Positions 55,032-61,639 of a stretch of 61,639 nt of DNA are shown in pieces. How positions within the stretch are numbered: position 1 is the stretch's first letter; every line of letters starts with the position of its first letter. The stretch lies in the NCBI GenBank assembly GCA_021824635.1, contig JAKAKD010000056.1, forward strand, positions 1 through 61,639, read 5' to 3'. Both the position numbers and the translations under genes were made by a program. Below the pieces are notes generated by a model. It was given only the letters and a program-made list of their open reading frames with translations, was not told where the DNA came from and searched no databases. The DNA comes from Bacteroidota bacterium. Its GTDB lineage: Bacteria; Bacteroidota; Ignavibacteria; Ignavibacteriales; Melioribacteraceae.

Positions 55032-55130
55032 GAGGCGTATCTAAAAAGGTCTTATATGCAATTTTGCTGGATGAATACAAACCAAATTCAAAACATTTTT
55101 TCTTTAAATATACCTTTTTAGAGTAGACTC
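55032..55130. mobile_element. MITE-like element with 7-bp target-site duplication
   Basis: The 99-bp element begins GAGGCGTATCTAAAAAGGT and ends ACCTTTTTAGAGTAGACTC; these ends pair at 14 of 19 positions, including an 11-bp TCTAAAAAGGT core. It is bounded by perfect copies of ATAGAAT at 55025-55031 and 55131-55137. No open frame lies inside. The left copy covers the stop codon of the DASS gene, so insertion was three bases after it. The ends resemble those of the element at 22604. Confidence 0.8.
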
Positions 55131-55182
55131 ATAGAATCGTTTTGTTATATCATTCATCTTATTGTAAAAGAATGGAGAAGTT

Positions 55183-55569
55183 ATGGCTTATTATAATTCA
55201 AAGATCGTTAATTATACTTTCGAAGATACTATTACCAAAGTAACAGATGAATTGAAGAAAGAGGGTTTCGGTATTCTTAGCGAAATTGACGTTCAAGAAA
55301 CACTTAAGAAAAAGCTCGATGTGGATTTTAGGAAGTATAAAATTCTTGGCGCATGCAATCCGCCGAATGCATACAAAGCATTACAAGCCGAAGAAAATAT
55401 CGGTGTACTTCTTCCATGCAATATTGTTGTTCAGCAAAGAGAAGATGGCAAAATTCAAGTGAGTGTTGTGAACCCGATTGAATCTATGCAAGCTGTCAAG
55501 AACGATGCTCTGGGAGAAGTGGCTGTTACCGTATCTTCAAAACTGCAAAAAGTTTTGGAAAATCTTTAA
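55183..55569 (+). CDS. DUF302-family protein
   Basis: 128 residues. The segments KEGFGILSEIDVQETLKKKL, GACNPPNAYKALQAEENIGV and LPCNIVVQQREDGKIQVSVV define the DUF302 fold, seen in many anaerobes and sulfur or metal-reducing bacteria. No catalytic residues are known. It stands alone between mobile-like repeats. Confidence 0.88.
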   Translation: MAYYNSKIVNYTFEDTITKVTDELKKEGFGILSEIDVQETLKKKLDVDFRKYKILGACNPPNAYKALQAEENIGVLLPCNIVVQQREDGKIQVSVVNPIESMQAVKNDALGEVAVTVSSKLQKVLENL

Positions 55570-55570
55570 A

Positions 55571-55650
55571 CACAAAGACCGCAAAGTAAATACGCAAAGA
55601 TTGCAAAGATTCTTCGCGTGCTTTGCGAAAACTTAGCGTCCTTTGCGGTT
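55571..55650. repeat. CTTTGCG/CGCAAAG palindromic repeat cluster
   Basis: Three GCAAAG copies on the left (55580-55608) face three CTTTGCG/CTTAGCG copies on the right (55621-55647), giving an inverted-repeat structure of about 80 bp after DUF302. It may be a dispersed intergenic repeat. No coding potential. Confidence 0.55.
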
Positions 55651-55739
55651 AAACATAAATCATTGTAACAAGTTCAACCGATTTTTGTCACACGATCAAT
55701 TCTTTGTAAGTCTTCATTTCCAAACTCATTTACTTCGCT

Positions 55740-55787
55740 ACTCAGGCACTCAGTTACTTAGGCACTTAGTTACTCAGATACTTCATC
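55740..55787. repeat. Short tandem repeat, 16-bp period, three units
   Basis: ACTCAGGCACTCAGTT (55740), ACTTAGGCACTTAGTT (55756) and ACTCAGATACTTCATC (55772) form an imperfect 16-bp tandem array that itself contains 8-bp ACTCAG/ACTTAG subunits. It ends where the cyclophilin gene ends. Confidence 0.65.
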
Positions 55788-56268
55788 ATCCTTCAATTAT
55801 AGTTACTTGTTCCATCTTATCACCCTGCTCAATTAAATCAACAACATCCTGCCCGTTAATTACTTTTCCGAATACAGTATGTTTTCCGTTTAAGTGAGGT
55901 TGAGGTGAGTGAGTAATAAAGAACTGACTTCCGTTTGTGTTAGGACCTGCGTTAGCCATAGAGATTACACAGCGCTCATGTTTCAAAGGATTATTTTTAA
56001 ATTCATCTTCAAATTTATAACCGGGACCGCCGCGGCCTGTGCCTGTTGGATCTCCGCCTTGAATCATGAAATCACTAATAACACGGTGGAATGAAACTCC
56101 ATCGTAATAACCTTCTTTTGCTAAGAACACAAAATTATTCACGGTTTTGGGCGCGTGTTCCGGATAAAGTTCTATCTCGATTATTCCTTTGCTAGTATTC
56201 ATTGAGACTGTGTATTTTTTCTTTGTATCAATCTGCATCTCTGGGGGAGTGTTCCATTGTTTTCCCAT
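55786..56268 (-). CDS. Peptidyl-prolyl cis-trans isomerase, cyclophilin type
   Basis: 160 residues from ATG 56268, with GGAG five bases upstream; the frame is open 24 codons further. The cyclophilin core has [40 protein letters not shown] and [20 protein letters not shown]. These retain the active-site Arg, Phe, Gln and the substrate-pocket residues. There is no signal peptide, so it acts in the cytoplasm. Confidence 0.92.
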   Translation of the reverse strand: MGKQWNTPPEMQIDTKKKYTVSMNTSKGIIEIELYPEHAPKTVNNFVFLAKEGYYDGVSFHRVISDFMIQGGDPTGTGRGGPGYKFEDEFKNNPLKHERCVISMANAGPNTNGSQFFITHSPQPHLNGKHTVFGKVINGQDVVDLIEQGDKMEQVTIIEG

Positions 56269-56398
56269 TTTTTCTCCGTTTTGATTAGATGTTTTCGAAA
56301 AATTGATTTTTTTTGACTTTGCAAACCTAAATATTCCCATTGTAGGAATGAAATTCGCACTTTAATAAAAAATATTGGAATTTAATCTGAGAAATTTA

Positions 56399-56806
56399 TC
56401 AGTCTATTATTTTATGGAACTTAGCCCAGTCAGCATATTTTTTGTCTTCAACAAGAATATGGCTTTGAACCCAGCCGTCGAGCAAAGTCTCCAGACTCTC
56501 TTTTAACGCGCTCATGCTTGCAGAGCCAGTTAAAGCGTTATTAATTTCAGCAACAATTTTCTGGTGCTTCTGTTTGTGATCGCTTAATCCGGGAAATTTT
56601 TTTTCTTCCATAAATTTTTCTTCATAAGAAAAATGTTTCTCAACGTAATCCCTTAAATGCCTTAGCAGATATTTAATTTCCGGTTCCTGGCTTTTGGGAT
56701 TACTAATCTCCAGCAACTCGTTTGATATTGCAAACAGTAGTCTATGTTGAGAATCAATTTCTTCAAAACCCATTCGACATGCGGCGGTCCAAACCATTCT
56801 TCTCAT
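56399..56806 (-). CDS. Bacteriohemerythrin
   Basis: 135 residues. All iron ligands expected for the di-iron four-helix bundle are visible: the His in IDSQHRLLF, HFSYEEKFM (H and E), the two histidines of HKQKHQKIV, and SHILVEDKKYADW (H and D). It binds oxygen reversibly, and could sense or buffer O2 in an organism otherwise rich in cytochromes. It lies 14 bases after ettA in the same direction. Confidence 0.93.
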   Translation of the reverse strand: MRRMVWTAACRMGFEEIDSQHRLLFAISNELLEISNPKSQEPEIKYLLRHLRDYVEKHFSYEEKFMEEKKFPGLSDHKQKHQKIVAEINNALTGSASMSALKESLETLLDGWVQSHILVEDKKYADWAKFHKIID

Positions 56807-56820
56807 TTGGCATTCCTTGG

Positions 56821-58506
56821 TTATCTAGTTAACCGTTTATATTTAATTCTGTGTGGAATCTCTGCGTCTTTACCAAGACGTTCTTTTCTATTTTCCTGGT
56901 AATCAGAAAAATTTCCTTCAAACCAATAAACATTACTCTCGCCTTCAAATGATAAGATGTGAGTGCAGATTCTATCTAGGAACCATCTATCGTGGCTTAT
57001 GACTACGGCACAGCCTGCAAAATTTAGAAGACCTTCTTCAAGCGCACGCATTGTATTAACATCAAGATCATTTGTTGGTTCATCAAGAAGAATTACATTC
57101 GCGCCGGATTTTAAAGCTACGGCAAGATGAACTCTGTTTCTTTCACCGCCTGAAAGCACGCCGACTTTCTTTTGCTGATCGCCGCCGGTAAAATTAAATT
57201 GTCCTACATAAGCGCGCGAGTTCTGCTCTTTATTGCCAAGTTGAATTATGTCGCTTCCGCCGGAGATCATTTCCCAAACGGATTTCTCAGGATCAAGTAT
57301 ATCGCGGCTTTGATCAACGTAAGCGAGTTTTACGGTATCTCCGATTCTAAATGAACCGCTATCCGGTTTTTCCTGTCCAACAATCATTTTGAATAAAGTA
57401 GTTTTACCGGCACCGTTCGGACCAATCACTCCTACAATTCCTCCCGGAGGCAATTTGAATTCCATCTTCTCAAATAAAAGTCGGTCGCCGTAACCTTTGG
57501 CAACATTCTCCGCTTCAATTACAACGTTTCCTAAACGTGGTCCTGCCGGAATATAAATTTCAAGATCTTTCTGGCGCTTCTCATTTTCTTCATTCAGCAT
57601 CTCTTCGTAAGAACTTATTCTCGCTTTAGATTTTGCATGTCTTCCGCGGGGAGACATTTTAATCCATTCCAATTCGCGGCTTAAAGTTTTCTGACGTTCG
57701 GTTTCTTTTTTCTCTTCCAATTTTAAACGCTGTTGTTTTTGATCCAGCCATGAAGAATAATTTCCTTTCCACGGAATTCCTTCGCCTTTATCAAGTTCAA
57801 GAATCCATCCGGCAACATTATCAAGAAAATATCTATCGTGTGTTACTGCTATTACCGTTCCGGGATATCTTCTAAGTTCTGCTTCAAGCCATGCAACTGT
57901 TTCTGCGTCAAGATGATTTGTCGGCTCATCCAATAGTAAAATGTCCGGCTTCTTTAAAAGTAAGCGGCACAATGCAACTCTTCTTTTTTCTCCGCCCGAT
58001 AATACTTTAACCGATGTATCGCCCGGAGGACAACCGAGAACATCCATTGCCATTTCAAGTTTTGAATCGAGATCCCACGCGCCGAGGTGATCTAGCTTAT
58101 CTTGAACCTTTCCTTGTTTGTCTAGAAGTGCAGTCATCTCATCATCGCTCATAGGTTCTGCAAACTTCGCGTTGATTTCATCATACTCGCGTAAAGTATC
58201 AACAACTTCCTGAACACCTTCTTCAACAATTTGGCGGACGGTTTTTGTCTCATCGAGTTTGGGTTCTTGCTCAAGCAGACCGACAGTAAAACCGGGTGAA
58301 ATTGCAATCTCTCCATTGAAATCTTTATCCACGCCGCCGAGAATTTTTAGTAGAGTACTTTTGCCTGAGCCGTTTAGACCGAGTACGCCGATCTTTGCAC
58401 CGTAGAAATATGAAAGGTATATATCTTTTAATACTGGTTTATTGTTATAGAATTTGCTTACACCGATCATTGAGTAGATAATTTTATTTGGTTCGTTAGC
58501 TGCCAC
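56821..58506 (-). CDS. ettA: Energy-dependent translational throttle protein (ABC-F)
   Basis: 561 residues with two ABC domains. Walker A sites [14 protein letters not shown] and [14 protein letters not shown], signatures [12 protein letters not shown] and [12 protein letters not shown], and Walker [12 protein letters not shown] and [10 protein letters not shown] are present. The length and linker match EttA, which binds the ribosomal E site and gates translation by ATP/ADP ratio. It follows the methylase gene by 23 bases. Confidence 0.94.
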   Translation of the reverse strand: MAANEPNKIIYSMIGVSKFYNNKPVLKDIYLSYFYGAKIGVLGLNGSGKSTLLKILGGVDKDFNGEIAISPGFTVGLLEQEPKLDETKTVRQIVEEGVQEVVDTLREYDEINAKFAEPMSDDEMTALLDKQGKVQDKLDHLGAWDLDSKLEMAMDVLGCPPGDTSVKVLSGGEKRRVALCRLLLKKPDILLLDEPTNHLDAETVAWLEAELRRYPGTVIAVTHDRYFLDNVAGWILELDKGEGIPWKGNYSSWLDQKQQRLKLEEKKETERQKTLSRELEWIKMSPRGRHAKSKARISSYEEMLNEENEKRQKDLEIYIPAGPRLGNVVIEAENVAKGYGDRLLFEKMEFKLPPGGIVGVIGPNGAGKTTLFKMIVGQEKPDSGSFRIGDTVKLAYVDQSRDILDPEKSVWEMISGGSDIIQLGNKEQNSRAYVGQFNFTGGDQQKKVGVLSGGERNRVHLAVALKSGANVILLDEPTNDLDVNTMRALEEGLLNFAGCAVVISHDRWFLDRICTHILSFEGESNVYWFEGNFSDYQENRKERLGKDAEIPHRIKYKRLTR

Positions 58507-58529
58507 TATTACTCCTTAATTAAAATTGA

Positions 58530-60803
58530 TTAACCGAACAGGTTTAGTTCGCCATCTTTCTTTAAGCGCCAGCTATCTTTTCCAGCCGGTTCTGCAATAT
58601 CTTCTAATACTTTTAAAATTGTTTGGTTTTCTGGTGTAATACCATTTTTCAATAATGGAATTATATGTTGAATAATATCATCAAAGTGAGCGCTCTTATT
58701 CTCGTTTTCCATTCTTCGTAATAGACTGATTAAATAAAATTTGATGCGCAAGTGAACATCAATATGGGTTTTGAATTTTGTGTTCTTTCTTATAGTAAAG
58801 ATTTCTGTTTTATCATCATAATCGAAGTTATCCAATAAGATTGGTGTTAAATCGGAATATTCTTTCTTTAGTAAATCTAGAAATCCAAGTTCCAATCCTT
58901 TTATAATCAATTCATCATTAATTTGTTCAAGAGTTGCGCCGTGATGCTTTGCTATTATTCCTTCGATTGTCTGCATAACAATTTCTGCAATGTCCATTCC
59001 TAAATTAGCTTTCATTATAGCGCGCGGGTTGCGCACTTTGCGGAAGTTTATAATTAATTGGCCAGAAAGAACTGTAAATGGATTTTGTCGTTTCTTGAAA
59101 CTTGTCTGTCCATTCTTTTGCGGAACTGCTCCAACATATTCAAAGCCGCAACGTTCTGCTGTATTAATTATCAGATGCCAAAATTCCGGGTCTTTGTGCG
59201 CAAATACGAAGGAAAGCCAACGGTCATACTTTAATACGCGGTACATTTCTTTTATGCTCTGTGCAATAAGCTGATTGTATTCTTCTTTGCTTTTATCCTC
59301 ACCACCGCCTTCAATCGCTTCAAGCTTTCTATCTTTTTTAGTTACTTCAAGATCGAGCCACGCATTCCACATTACAGAAAGATCGAGATAAGGAATTTTC
59401 TTTCCATATGGTGGATCAGTATATATATAATCAACGCTTTCTTTTGGTATCCAACTTAAATCAGTAGCAGTACCTTTAACTACTTTAATATTAGAAATAG
59501 TTTTTTCATTTATAAAATATTCGATCTCTTTTCTAGCATCCAAAACTTTTTTGAAACGGGATTCAAAGTAAGGAAGGATTTCGATATTGCCCGGAGTCTT
59601 AGCTATTCTGTAGCGATAATAGGCAAATACACTGCTATTTCCTCTACCTTCGCTTCTACCGTCTGAGGCATGGTAGGTCAGATTTATTTTATTAATTAAA
59701 CCTGAAAACATAAGTAGCAACGTATTCCTAATGTTGTCATTCTTTTCTCTTTTAATCACATACTTTAGTAATGAAAGTTGGGCAAGCTGTTTCTTACTGA
59801 AAAGTTTTTCAACTGTAGGTACGTCCGATCCTTTTGGCAAAATATTTCCTTTGGGATAGGGATATTTTTTTAACGCTTTTTCAATTTCCTCCTTTGTTTT
59901 TGGTTCTTTCTTCTCGTATTCTGTTTTAACTCTTTCAAATGCTTCAGCTAATTCTTCTTGTTTTACTGGTGCTATTAGTGATTGCACAATGAAAACCGCC
60001 ATCGGATTTAGATCAATACTAATTGCTTTACGGTTATTCATCAAGGATTCAATTGGAGTAACACCGCTTCCGGCAAATGGGTCCAAAACCAAATCACCTA
60101 CTTTCGAAAAGTTCTTGATGTATTCTGCTACAACATTCCAAGTTTGTTTTGTAAAGTAGCCATGTACACCAAAGTGTCTCTTTGCTTGTTGCTTCTTTAC
60201 CAATATTTCATCGAGCAAAGGGCGTGTTGTATAATTAAATTCTTCTTTTGCCTTAAAAGGAACAGTCGGTTCATACACAAAACTTTTGCCGGCTTGAAAG
60301 CTATTTATGGAGAGAAATTTATTAAGCGTTTCCCAATTTTCATTTATCTCTGCAATTTGAAAAAACAAAACAGGTACGTTATAAGAATCTCTTCTATAAA
60401 GAGCAAATTCAAGTCCGTTGCAAATAGCAAAGTAAATACTGTTAATTTCCGGGTGAGTAGCGTAACTGTAAACTTGCGCAATATGGTCATCATCCATTAC
60501 TTTCTCGTCAACACCTTTGGCATCCAAAACCCATGCATAATTTTTTTCAACTTTCAAGCAGTAATCCGGTATTAATCTAATGGGTATTTTCTTATTACTT
60601 GCAATCTTAAGAAAAGGATGATGTAAAGTTTTACTTCTTACAATATTGTTTTGTTGATACCCCAATTCTTTGAGGATCGGAAGTATAATAACTTCTCTAA
60701 CACTATCTTCCTTAAAATCTGGATTCCCGGAAAGTTTGTTAAAGTTAAGTTTGCCGAATAATTTCTGTTTAAGAGTCATAATGCCAATGATTTTTTTTCC
60801 CAT
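58530..60803 (-). CDS. Fusion of type I R-like PD-(D/E)xK nuclease domain and DNA methyltransferase
   Basis: 757 residues from ATG 60803 (alternatives at 60809 TTG and 60779 ATG). The N-terminal part (about 20-150) resembles the HsdR N-terminal nuclease domain: IPDYCLKVEKNYAWVLDAKG gives the PD...D-x-K site, followed by HIAQVYSYA and ICNGLEFALYR. The DNA methylase follows with motif I LDPFAGSGVTPIES (about 241) and motif IV TDPPYGKKIPYLD (about 462), with roughly 220 residues between. A C-terminal helical region (about 620-757) may recognise DNA. No separate restriction or specificity gene is nearby, so it could be a single-chain restriction-modification protein. Confidence 0.8.
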   Translation of the reverse strand: MGKKIIGIMTLKQKLFGKLNFNKLSGNPDFKEDSVREVIILPILKELGYQQNNIVRSKTLHHPFLKIASNKKIPIRLIPDYCLKVEKNYAWVLDAKGVDEKVMDDDHIAQVYSYATHPEINSIYFAICNGLEFALYRRDSYNVPVLFFQIAEINENWETLNKFLSINSFQAGKSFVYEPTVPFKAKEEFNYTTRPLLDEILVKKQQAKRHFGVHGYFTKQTWNVVAEYIKNFSKVGDLVLDPFAGSGVTPIESLMNNRKAISIDLNPMAVFIVQSLIAPVKQEELAEAFERVKTEYEKKEPKTKEEIEKALKKYPYPKGNILPKGSDVPTVEKLFSKKQLAQLSLLKYVIKREKNDNIRNTLLLMFSGLINKINLTYHASDGRSEGRGNSSVFAYYRYRIAKTPGNIEILPYFESRFKKVLDARKEIEYFINEKTISNIKVVKGTATDLSWIPKESVDYIYTDPPYGKKIPYLDLSVMWNAWLDLEVTKKDRKLEAIEGGGEDKSKEEYNQLIAQSIKEMYRVLKYDRWLSFVFAHKDPEFWHLIINTAERCGFEYVGAVPQKNGQTSFKKRQNPFTVLSGQLIINFRKVRNPRAIMKANLGMDIAEIVMQTIEGIIAKHHGATLEQINDELIIKGLELGFLDLLKKEYSDLTPILLDNFDYDDKTEIFTIRKNTKFKTHIDVHLRIKFYLISLLRRMENENKSAHFDDIIQHIIPLLKNGITPENQTILKVLEDIAEPAGKDSWRLKKDGELNLFG

Positions 60804-60850
60804 TTTCAACTTACCACAAATTCAAATTTATGTAAACAATATAAAAGTAA

Positions 60851-60870
60851 AGACGAGGCATGCCTCGTCT
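60851..60870. repeat. Perfect 20-bp palindrome upstream of the methylase
   Basis: AGACGAGGCATGCCTCGTCT is its own reverse complement, with no loop. It lies between the cupin stop and the methylase start. The GAGG/CCTC stem core is similar to the right REP hairpin near the RAYT gene (35254). It may belong to a REP-like family or be a binding site. Confidence 0.55.
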
Positions 60871-60918
60871 CAACAACTTGTGTGAATTAATAAATTTTCC
60901 ATTAACCGAAATTAAAAT

Positions 60919-61284
60919 CTAAATCCACACATTATCTTTCGCTGTCAACTCACCGCCGGCATTACCGGTATTAATCGTTCCCGCCGGTTCAATAAGTAAA
61001 ACTTTGCATTCATTTAAAGCAGAGGGTTTGTGCTCAACACCTTTTGGAACGATGATCATTTCACCTTCATGCAGTTCAACTTTACCGTCACGGAATTCAA
61101 TTGTCATCGCTCCATCCAGAACAAGAAAAGTTTCATCGGTAGTTGTATGATTATGCCACACAAACTCGCCCTTAAATTTGCTGAGTTTAAAATGGTAGTT
61201 ATTCATCTTGGCAATGATCTTAGGCGACCAATACTCTGTGAACTTGTTTAATTTATCTTCCAGATTAATTGGCTGATGTTCCAT
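60919..61284 (-). CDS. Cupin-domain protein
   Basis: 121 residues from ATG 61284, with GGGGTG at a suitable distance; the frame is open 18 codons further. The cupin motifs are complete: [20 protein letters not shown] has the two His and one Glu metal ligands, and [16 protein letters not shown] has the third His. It therefore probably binds a metal, unlike the cupin at 11787. Substrate unknown. Confidence 0.85.
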   Translation of the reverse strand: MEHQPINLEDKLNKFTEYWSPKIIAKMNNYHFKLSKFKGEFVWHNHTTTDETFLVLDGAMTIEFRDGKVELHEGEMIIVPKGVEHKPSALNECKVLLIEPAGTINTGNAGGELTAKDNVWI

Positions 61285-61300
61285 GGACTCACCCCAAATT

Positions 61301-61519
61301 TTATTTATAATGTCTTGAGATAGCAATAAATCCGACAATTATAAAAAATACACCAATCCAGAATAAAACCTTATCACGTATATTTCTTGGACGAATATTT
61401 GTTTTCCACAATACAGAAAATTTTTCTTGATAGTCTAATATCCAATTATGGAATATCAAGATTAATGCGCCGACGGTAATGAGAATTAGATCTTGGGCAA
61501 TCTTAATCCCGTTGTTCAT
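61301..61519 (-). CDS. Small two-helix membrane protein
   Basis: 72 residues with hydrophobic helices at about 10-26 and 50-67 separated by a basic loop ([12 protein letters not shown]). It is the second gene of a membrane-protein pair: its ATG overlaps the stop codon of the partial gene upstream, and it is 16 bases ahead of the cupin. No family recognised. Confidence 0.6.
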   Translation of the reverse strand: MNNGIKIAQDLILITVGALILIFHNWILDYQEKFSVLWKTNIRPRNIRDKVLFWIGVFFIIVGFIAISRHYK

Positions 61520-61639
61520 TTATTTTTCTCTTCTTCTTTTTCTTCAATCATCCGCATAATAATTATTGTTACAGTTGATCCGGCGGTGGCGCCTAAAACA
61601 AAAATTACCGCAAGAGAGAAAAATGAGACGGTTGAATTT
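61516..61639 (-). CDS. Partial membrane protein (N-terminus off the window)
   Basis: The minus-strand frame open at the window edge encodes a hydrophobic helix (VSFFSLAVIFVLGATAGSTV) and a charged tail ending EEKEEEKNK. The stop codon overlaps the next start (ATGA), which supports real translation. Only about 40 codons are visible, so the family cannot be named. Confidence 0.55.
   Translation of the reverse strand, partial: NSTVSFFSLAVIFVLGATAGSTVTIIIMRMIEEKEEEKNK

Noticed and set aside
55740..55787. CRISPR-like array
   Set aside because: Units are 16 bp, contiguous without spacers and imperfect, so it is a simple tandem repeat.

Overview
This is 61.6 kb of visibly AT-rich bacterial chromosome with densely packed genes. 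Gene content points to a Gram-negative member of the Bacteroidota/Chlorobi group, most like the Ignavibacteria. Supporting genes are the short AMP nucleosidase, the DUF2723/GT117 membrane glycosyltransferase, BshB1, a Bacteroidota-type omega subunit, a BamA-like outer membrane protein and abundant periplasmic multiheme cytochromes. The lineage is inferred; there is no rRNA in the window. Several genes start with TTG or GTG behind a good Shine-Dalgarno sequence, and recognisable promoters are of TTGACA-N17-TAtatt type.

Layout. 1-8089 (minus): a partial seven-heme-motif cytochrome, then a six-gene, translationally coupled operon. That operon encodes a Tat-exported HybA-like ferredoxin, a HybB/NrfD-like quinol-interacting membrane subunit, a 13-heme cytochrome c, a c-heme-bearing sensor kinase, and two response regulators whose output domain resembles glycine-cleavage H protein. 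No hydrogenase or other terminal enzyme is present, so this looks like a quinone/periplasm electron conduit with its own redox signalling. It is the most unusual locus here. 8288-10336: a single protein carrying chorismate mutase, prephenate dehydratase, ACT and DAHP synthase. 10454-16403: a DUF433/PIN-like module, a cupin, an MscS channel, a DMT exporter, AMP nucleosidase and a PAP2 phosphatase. 16589-22578: a hybrid kinase, ornithine aminotransferase, an S1/P1 nuclease, a LOG-family protein and a GT9 heptosyltransferase.

22604-28447 is an envelope glycosylation block (GT117, GT2, and a GT4-NodB deacetylase fusion) that begins with a MITE-like element. 28470-30108 holds a thioesterase, an ECF S-like membrane protein and a HigBA-type toxin-antitoxin pair. 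30279-34462 is the translation core: rplM-rpsI, rpsB-tsf, pyrH-frr, punctuated by intrinsic terminators. A REP-associated transposase (RAYT) with flanking hairpins sits between two diverged copies of a terminator-promoter block before maeB. 37863-45723 has an L,D-transpeptidase-like protein lacking its cysteine, a BamA-like protein, yicC-gmk-rpoZ, a family 4 uracil-DNA glycosylase, dnaB and a DUF1460 amidase.

45732-51155 contains nfo, an SDR and the riboflavin operon ribD-ribE-ribBA-ribH. 51242-55569 contains gatB, bshB1, a DASS transporter broken by a one-base shift in a T10 run, a MITE with a perfect 7-bp target duplication, and DUF302. 55786-61639 (minus) contains cyclophilin, bacteriohemerythrin, EttA, a nuclease-methylase fusion, a cupin and small membrane proteins. 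No tRNA, rRNA or CRISPR array was recognised.
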